Shown here in pieces: positions 60,149-64,000 of a DNA stretch of 64,000 nt. Source of the DNA: Thermomicrobium sp. 4228-Ro (GTDB lineage Bacteria > Chloroflexota > Chloroflexia > Thermomicrobiales > Thermomicrobiaceae); NCBI RefSeq assembly GCF_026241205.1, contig NZ_JAPFQM010000006.1, positions 744,001 to 808,000 of the forward strand, given 5' to 3'. The position numbers and the translations under genes were made by a program. The notes beneath the pieces were generated by a model. That model saw nothing but the letters and a program-made list of their open reading frames with translations, did not search any database and had not been told where the DNA came from. The stretch's first letter is position 1, and each line of letters opens with the position of its first letter.

Positions 60149-62494
60149 ATGACGGCGACTGCAGTCCGAGGGATCGGTGTACCGGTCAAGCGGAAGGAAG
60201 ATCCACGTTTCATCCGCGGCAAGGGAACCTACGTCGACGACATCAAGCTTCCTGGCATGCTCTACATGGACATCGTGCGGAGTCCGTATGCCCATGCTCG
60301 CATCAAACGGATCGACGTGTCCAAGGCGTTGGCCATGCCGGGCGTCATCGACGTGATCACCGGGGAAGAGCTGGCCAAGGCGAACCTCGCCTGGATGCCG
60401 ACGCTGATGGGTGACCGGCAGATGGTGCTGCCGACCGACCGGGTGGTGTACTACGCCCAGGAAGTCGCTGCGGTGATCGCCACCGATCGGTACACGGCGG
60501 CCGATGCGGTCCTCGCGGTAGAGGTGGAGTACGAGCCGTTACCGCCGGTCCTGGATCCCTTCGAGGCGCTCAAGCCCGATGCGCCGCTCGTCCGGCCCGA
60601 TCGCGAGCAGAAGACCAACCACATCTGGCACTGGGAGGCCGGCGACAAGGAAAAGACCGACCGAGTCTTCCAAGAAGCTGAAGTTGTCGTCGCCCAGGAC
60701 CTCTCTATCCCCCGGATCCACGTTGCCTCGATCGAGACCTGCGGCTGTGTCGCCAACTATGACCCGGCAACCGACAAGCTGACGATCTGGATGACCTCGC
60801 AAGCGCCGCACGCGCACCGCACGGTCTTCTCGCTCGTGACCGGGATCCCCGAGCACAAGATCCGCGTGATCTCGCCCGACATCGGCGGTGGCTTCGGTGG
60901 CAAGGTGCCGGTCTATCCCGGCTACGTCATTGCGACCTACGCGACGCTCAAGCACAAGAAGCCGATCAAGTGGATCGAGGATCGCTCGGAGAACCTGCAG
61001 GCCGACTCGTTCGCTCGCGACTACCACATTCACGCTGAGCTGGCAGCGAATCGAGACGGGAAGATCCGGGCGCTCCGCGTGAAGGTCGTGGCCGATCACG
61101 GTGCCTTCGATGCAGCAGCCAACCCCTCCCGCTTCCCAGCCGGTCTCTTCAGCGTCTGTACCGGCTCGTACGACATGGAAGCGGCTCACATCGAAGTCGA
61201 TGGGGTGTACACCACCAAGCCGCCGGGGGGTGTCGCCTATCGCTGCTCGTTCCGCGTGACCGAGGCGGTGCATACGATCGAGCGCATGGTCGATATCCTG
61301 GCCGACGAGCTGGGTATGGATCCGGCCGAGATCCGTTTCAAGAACTTTATCCAGCCGCACCAGTTCCCGTACAAGTCGCCGACCGGCTGGGAGTACGACA
61401 GTGGCAACTATCCGGCGGCGCTCCAGAAGGCGCTGGACGCGATCGGCTACCAGGAGCTGCGACGTGAGCAAGCCGAGCGTCGGGCCCGCGGCGAGTTGAT
61501 GGGGATCGGAATTTCGACCTTCACCGAGATCGTCGGGGCGGGGCCGTCACATACCTTCGATATCCTCGGCATCAAGATGTTCGACAGTGCCGAGATCCGG
61601 GTCCATCCGACCGGTGCGGTGATCGTGCGGATCGGCGTGCAAACACAAGGGCAAGGACACGAGACGACGTTCGCCCAGATCGTTGCGGAGGAGCTCGGTA
61701 TCCCGGTCGAATACATCACCGTCGAGCACGGCGATACCGACACGGCTCCCTACGGCCTGGGTACCTACGCGAGCCGGAGCACACCGACCGCTGGTGCGGC
61801 GACCGCGGTGGCGGCCCGGAAGATCCGCGAGAAGGCGCGGCTCATCGCAGCACATCTCCTCGAGGTCAGCCCGGACGATCTGGAGTGGAAGGACTATGCG
61901 TTCCGCGTCAAGGGTGCGCCCGATCGCTACAAGACGATGCAGGAGATCGCCTTCGCTGCCTATACCAACTTCCCGCTCGGCCTCGAGCCGGGTCTCGAAG
62001 CGGAGTGCTACTACGATCCGCCCAACCTGACCTTCCCGTTCGGGGCCTACGTCTGCGTCGTCGATATCGACCGGGGAACCGGTCAGGTGAAGATCCGCGA
62101 GTTCCTGGCCGTCGACGACTGCGGGACGATCATCAACCCGATGATCGTCGAGGGGCAAATTCATGGCGGGCTGACGATGGGGATGGCCCCGGCGCTCTTC
62201 GAGGAGATCGTGTACGACGACAACGGGACGATGCTCACTGGTACCTTCATGGACTATCTCCTGCCGACTGCGGTCGAGACACCGCACTGGAAGACGGACA
62301 AGACGGTCACGCCCTCGCCGCATCACCCGCTCGGTGCCAAGGGAGTCGGCGAAAGCCCGACGATCGGTGCGCCGCCGGCGATCGTGAACGCGGTGGTCGA
62401 TGCACTGAGCCACCTCGGTGTCCGGCACATCGATATTCCGATCACTCCGGCGAAGCTCTACCGCATCCTGCAGGAGAAGGGTGTGGCCGAGTGA
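60149..62494 (+). CDS. coxL: Aerobic carbon monoxide dehydrogenase, Mo-binding large subunit (form I)
   Basis: The 781-residue catalytic subunit oxidises CO to CO2 at a Mo-Cu centre. The loop AYRCSFR (363-369, Cys366 as Cu ligand) is the diagnostic form I signature AYxCSFR. IGGGFGGKVPVYPG and QTQGQGHETTFAQ bind the cofactor, and GVGESPTIGAPPAIVNAV near the C-terminus has the catalytic Glu. The length is slightly below the usual 800 residues, but all motifs are present. With coxM and coxS it forms a complete structural operon for growth or survival on CO, as known in Thermomicrobium. Confidence 0.95.
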   Translation: MTATAVRGIGVPVKRKEDPRFIRGKGTYVDDIKLPGMLYMDIVRSPYAHARIKRIDVSKALAMPGVIDVITGEELAKANLAWMPTLMGDRQMVLPTDRVVYYAQEVAAVIATDRYTAADAVLAVEVEYEPLPPVLDPFEALKPDAPLVRPDREQKTNHIWHWEAGDKEKTDRVFQEAEVVVAQDLSIPRIHVASIETCGCVANYDPATDKLTIWMTSQAPHAHRTVFSLVTGIPEHKIRVISPDIGGGFGGKVPVYPGYVIATYATLKHKKPIKWIEDRSENLQADSFARDYHIHAELAANRDGKIRALRVKVVADHGAFDAAANPSRFPAGLFSVCTGSYDMEAAHIEVDGVYTTKPPGGVAYRCSFRVTEAVHTIERMVDILADELGMDPAEIRFKNFIQPHQFPYKSPTGWEYDSGNYPAALQKALDAIGYQELRREQAERRARGELMGIGISTFTEIVGAGPSHTFDILGIKMFDSAEIRVHPTGAVIVRIGVQTQGQGHETTFAQIVAEELGIPVEYITVEHGDTDTAPYGLGTYASRSTPTAGAATAVAARKIREKARLIAAHLLEVSPDDLEWKDYAFRVKGAPDRYKTMQEIAFAAYTNFPLGLEPGLEAECYYDPPNLTFPFGAYVCVVDIDRGTGQVKIREFLAVDDCGTIINPMIVEGQIHGGLTMGMAPALFEEIVYDDNGTMLTGTFMDYLLPTAVETPHWKTDKTVTPSPHHPLGAKGVGESPTIGAPPAIVNAVVDALSHLGVRHIDIPITPAKLYRILQEKGVAE

Positions 62495-62501
62495 GGGGGT
62501 C

Positions 62502-62534
62502 AGAGCCGGGCCGGACATAACCCGGCCCGGCTCT
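62502..62534 (+). terminator. Strong hairpin after coxL
   Basis: Thirteen-base arms AGAGCCGGGCCGG (62502-62514) and its complement CCGGCCCGGCTCT (62522-62534) enclose a seven-base loop, followed by TCCTCT. It may end the coxMSL transcript or reduce read-through into the XdhC-like gene 40 bases further on. Confidence 0.65.
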
Positions 62535-62572
62535 TCCTCTGTCACCCGGCGACCTGCTGGGCGAGGAGCAGC

Positions 62573-63577
62573 ATGACGGAGCGGCACGGTAGCGAGAGGC
62601 AGCTGGCCCGAGACCTTTTCGCGCTCGCGGTCGAGCTCCGCGAACGGGGAATTCCCTTCGTCCTCGCAACTGTCGTCTGGAGCCAGAGTCCGACCTCGGC
62701 CAAGCCCGGTGCCAAGGGCATCGTGACGGCGGACGGCGCGCTGTTCGGCTGGGTCGGCGGGAGCTGTGCGCAGCCGGCCGTGATGCGGGAAGCGATCGCG
62801 GCCTTGCACGACGGTCAGGCGCGGATCCTCCGGATCGATCCGGCTGGCGGCGAAGGCGGACCGGCACGACCGGGAGTGGTGATGGCACCGATGACGTGTC
62901 ACAGCGAGGGAGCGCTCGAGATCTTCCTGGAGCCGTTCCTGCCGGCACCGCAACTGCTCGTCTACGGTGAGAGTCCGGTAGCCGATGCGCTCGTGCGGCT
63001 GGCCGATGCCATGGGCTACTACGTCGTCGCGCTGCGTCCCGGCGCGGTGGCGGCACCAGCTGGCGCCGACGAATTGGTCGACGGGCTCGACCCCGGCGAT
63101 CGGCCACAGCGACGCCCGACCGCCGCGGTCGTGGCGAGTCTGGGGGCCTACGACGAGGACGCGCTCGAGGCAGCATTGCGCGGCGGCGTGCCGCTCGTCG
63201 AACTCGTGGCCAGTCGGAAGCGGTTTGCAGCGATCCGCGAGACGCTGGCACGTGACCTACCGGCCGAGCTCCTGGCTCGTGTCAAGGCGCCAGCTGGGCT
63301 CGACATCCGAGCACAGAGCCCAGAGGAGATCGCGGTCAGCATCCTGGCGGAGTTGATCGCGCGGAAGCAGGAGTGGCGGAGTGCCTGGCAGCTGGACGCT
63401 GTCGCGAGCCAGGCCGAGAGCCCACCGGAGACGATCGATCCGGTCTGCGGTATGGTCGTCGATCCGACGACAGCCCGTCACTCTGTCGACTATCGGGGAC
63501 GCCGCTACTATTTCTGCTGCCCGGCCTGCCGGCGATTGTTCGAAGCGGATCCGGAAGCGTATCTCCACGCCTCGTGA
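62573..63577 (+). CDS. XdhC/CoxI-like maturation protein fused to a C-terminal YHS domain
   Basis: The 334-residue protein has an XdhC-CoxI N-terminal domain (about 10-110: GIPFVLATVVWSQSPTSAKPG, GWVGGSCAQPAV), a Rossmann domain (about 120-255: LLVYGESPVADALVRLADAMG, VVASLGAYDEDALEAAL) and a YHS domain (about 285-334: DPVCGMVVDPTTARHSVDYR, then YYFCCPACRRLFEADPEAYL). XdhC proteins insert or protect the sulfurated Mo cofactor for xanthine and CO dehydrogenases. YHS domains with C-G-M and C-C-x-x-C are metal-binding, often copper. The fusion could join Mo-cofactor delivery with handling of the Cu of CoxL. That link is inference. Confidence 0.9.
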   Translation: MTERHGSERQLARDLFALAVELRERGIPFVLATVVWSQSPTSAKPGAKGIVTADGALFGWVGGSCAQPAVMREAIAALHDGQARILRIDPAGGEGGPARPGVVMAPMTCHSEGALEIFLEPFLPAPQLLVYGESPVADALVRLADAMGYYVVALRPGAVAAPAGADELVDGLDPGDRPQRRPTAAVVASLGAYDEDALEAALRGGVPLVELVASRKRFAAIRETLARDLPAELLARVKAPAGLDIRAQSPEEIAVSILAELIARKQEWRSAWQLDAVASQAESPPETIDPVCGMVVDPTTARHSVDYRGRRYYFCCPACRRLFEADPEAYLHAS

Positions 63578-64000
63578 CAGGACTCGTCACTGCTGCGGCT
63601 GGTCCCGCTGGTTTTCCAGCGGGAGTTGCTTGCGTGTCTCGCCGTTCCCGTGAGCATGAACGAGGGCGGGGCGGCCTCTGGACACCGCCCCGAAGAGAGG
63701 GGTAGAGAGGGGGAAACTGGAGGTGCAGAGAGGGTATTCGGTCACCGACTCGAGAGGAAGGCCGAGTCGGTCACAGACTGCAGCGCAATCTTTCGGTTCG
63801 GCAGGAAGCCGACCCTCGTTCACGCTGCGAACGGTAGTGTAACGCAGCGGCGAGGCCGTGTCTGTCAGGAAAACCTGGACTTCCGTGCTCAACCGGTAGA
63901 TGCCCCGATCGACGCTCGCAACGCGAGCCTGACCGGGATGGATCGGTCGCAGTAGAGTTAGAAGCGGTCGAGAAGCGCGAACGACCCGCGGTGTACCGTG
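63578..64000. other. Right-edge region with two hairpins and an uncertain minus-strand frame
   Basis: The hairpin TCCCGCTGG-TTTT-CCAGCGGGA (63603-63624) probably terminates the XdhC-like transcript. A second inverted repeat GGGGCGG/CCGCCCC lies at 63668-63691, and ACCGACTC/GAGTCGGT lies near 63744-63773. A minus-strand frame is open from the edge to 63587 (about 137 residues; GIYRLSTEVQVFLTDTASPL near 63880) and reads somewhat like protein, but its tail crosses both first hairpins and no family is recognised. Confidence 0.35.

Overview
The window looks like a chromosome or megaplasmid segment of a thermophilic, high-GC bacterium of the Chloroflexota, class Thermomicrobia (Thermomicrobium/Sphaerobacter-like). 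This is inferred from gene content and protein style: form I aerobic CO dehydrogenase, Thr/Pro-rich lipoproteins, many GTG starts with GGAGG sites, tightly packed genes and strong G/C at third codon positions. No rRNA, CRISPR array, insertion sequence or phage region is visible. One tRNA-Lys(CTT) with its own promoter and terminator is present.

Layout. 1-14.7 kb: a left-edge gene fragment, a solitary xanthine-dehydrogenase-type Mo subunit (-), a PfkB sugar kinase, a pair of exported proteins of which one has lost its stop, a Mut7-C nuclease-like protein, a metallo-hydrolase followed by a dCTP deaminase/dUTPase-like protein, a catalytically dead resolvase-like protein, a YIP1-like membrane protein, a Lon-like protease, two tiny membrane proteins and aspartokinase (-). 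14.9-20.1 kb: an ECF sigma factor fused to a zinc-finger anti-sigma-like tail, followed by three related stalked lipoproteins. 20.4-23.3 kb: a SelW/Rdx-family gene interrupted by an in-frame TGA, thiI, a PrsW-like membrane protease (-) and a small unknown. 23.5-28.8 kb: a divergent unit of glutamine-synthetase-like enzyme, SDR and amino-acid permease (-) against an IclR regulator (+). 28.9-35.7 kb: a ribose-type sugar ABC transporter interleaved with an enolase-superfamily enzyme, a UlaG-like hydrolase and a TIM-barrel protein. 36.7-40 kb: a second sugar ABC transporter of the maltose type (-).

40.3-49 kb: FakA-like, PlsY and FakB/DegV-like genes (fatty-acid kinase and phospholipid synthesis); a PCYCGC-motif lipoprotein with a second in-frame TGA; a decayed dienelactone hydrolase; a sulfide:quinone-reductase-like flavoprotein with a DUF1641 partner; tRNA-Lys; and an MFS exporter. 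49-58.4 kb: a multidomain diguanylate cyclase, an M24 peptidase, an amidohydrolase, a NarL-type two-component system, a MocA-like nucleotidyltransferase and an S9 peptidase. 58.7-63.6 kb: coxM-coxS-coxL with the form I AYRCSFR loop, then an XdhC-like protein fused to a YHS domain.

The most important observation is two candidate selenoproteins that ordinary gene calling would break. In the SelW-like gene (20438-20683) and the PCYCGC lipoprotein (43506-43979, minus) a TGA sits exactly where the family has a redox cysteine, and clear family sequence continues in frame to a normal stop. In both, a GC-rich hairpin with a five-base CGTG(C/A) loop begins its loop exactly 22 nt after the TGA, as expected of a bacterial SECIS. 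The sel genes themselves are not in the window.
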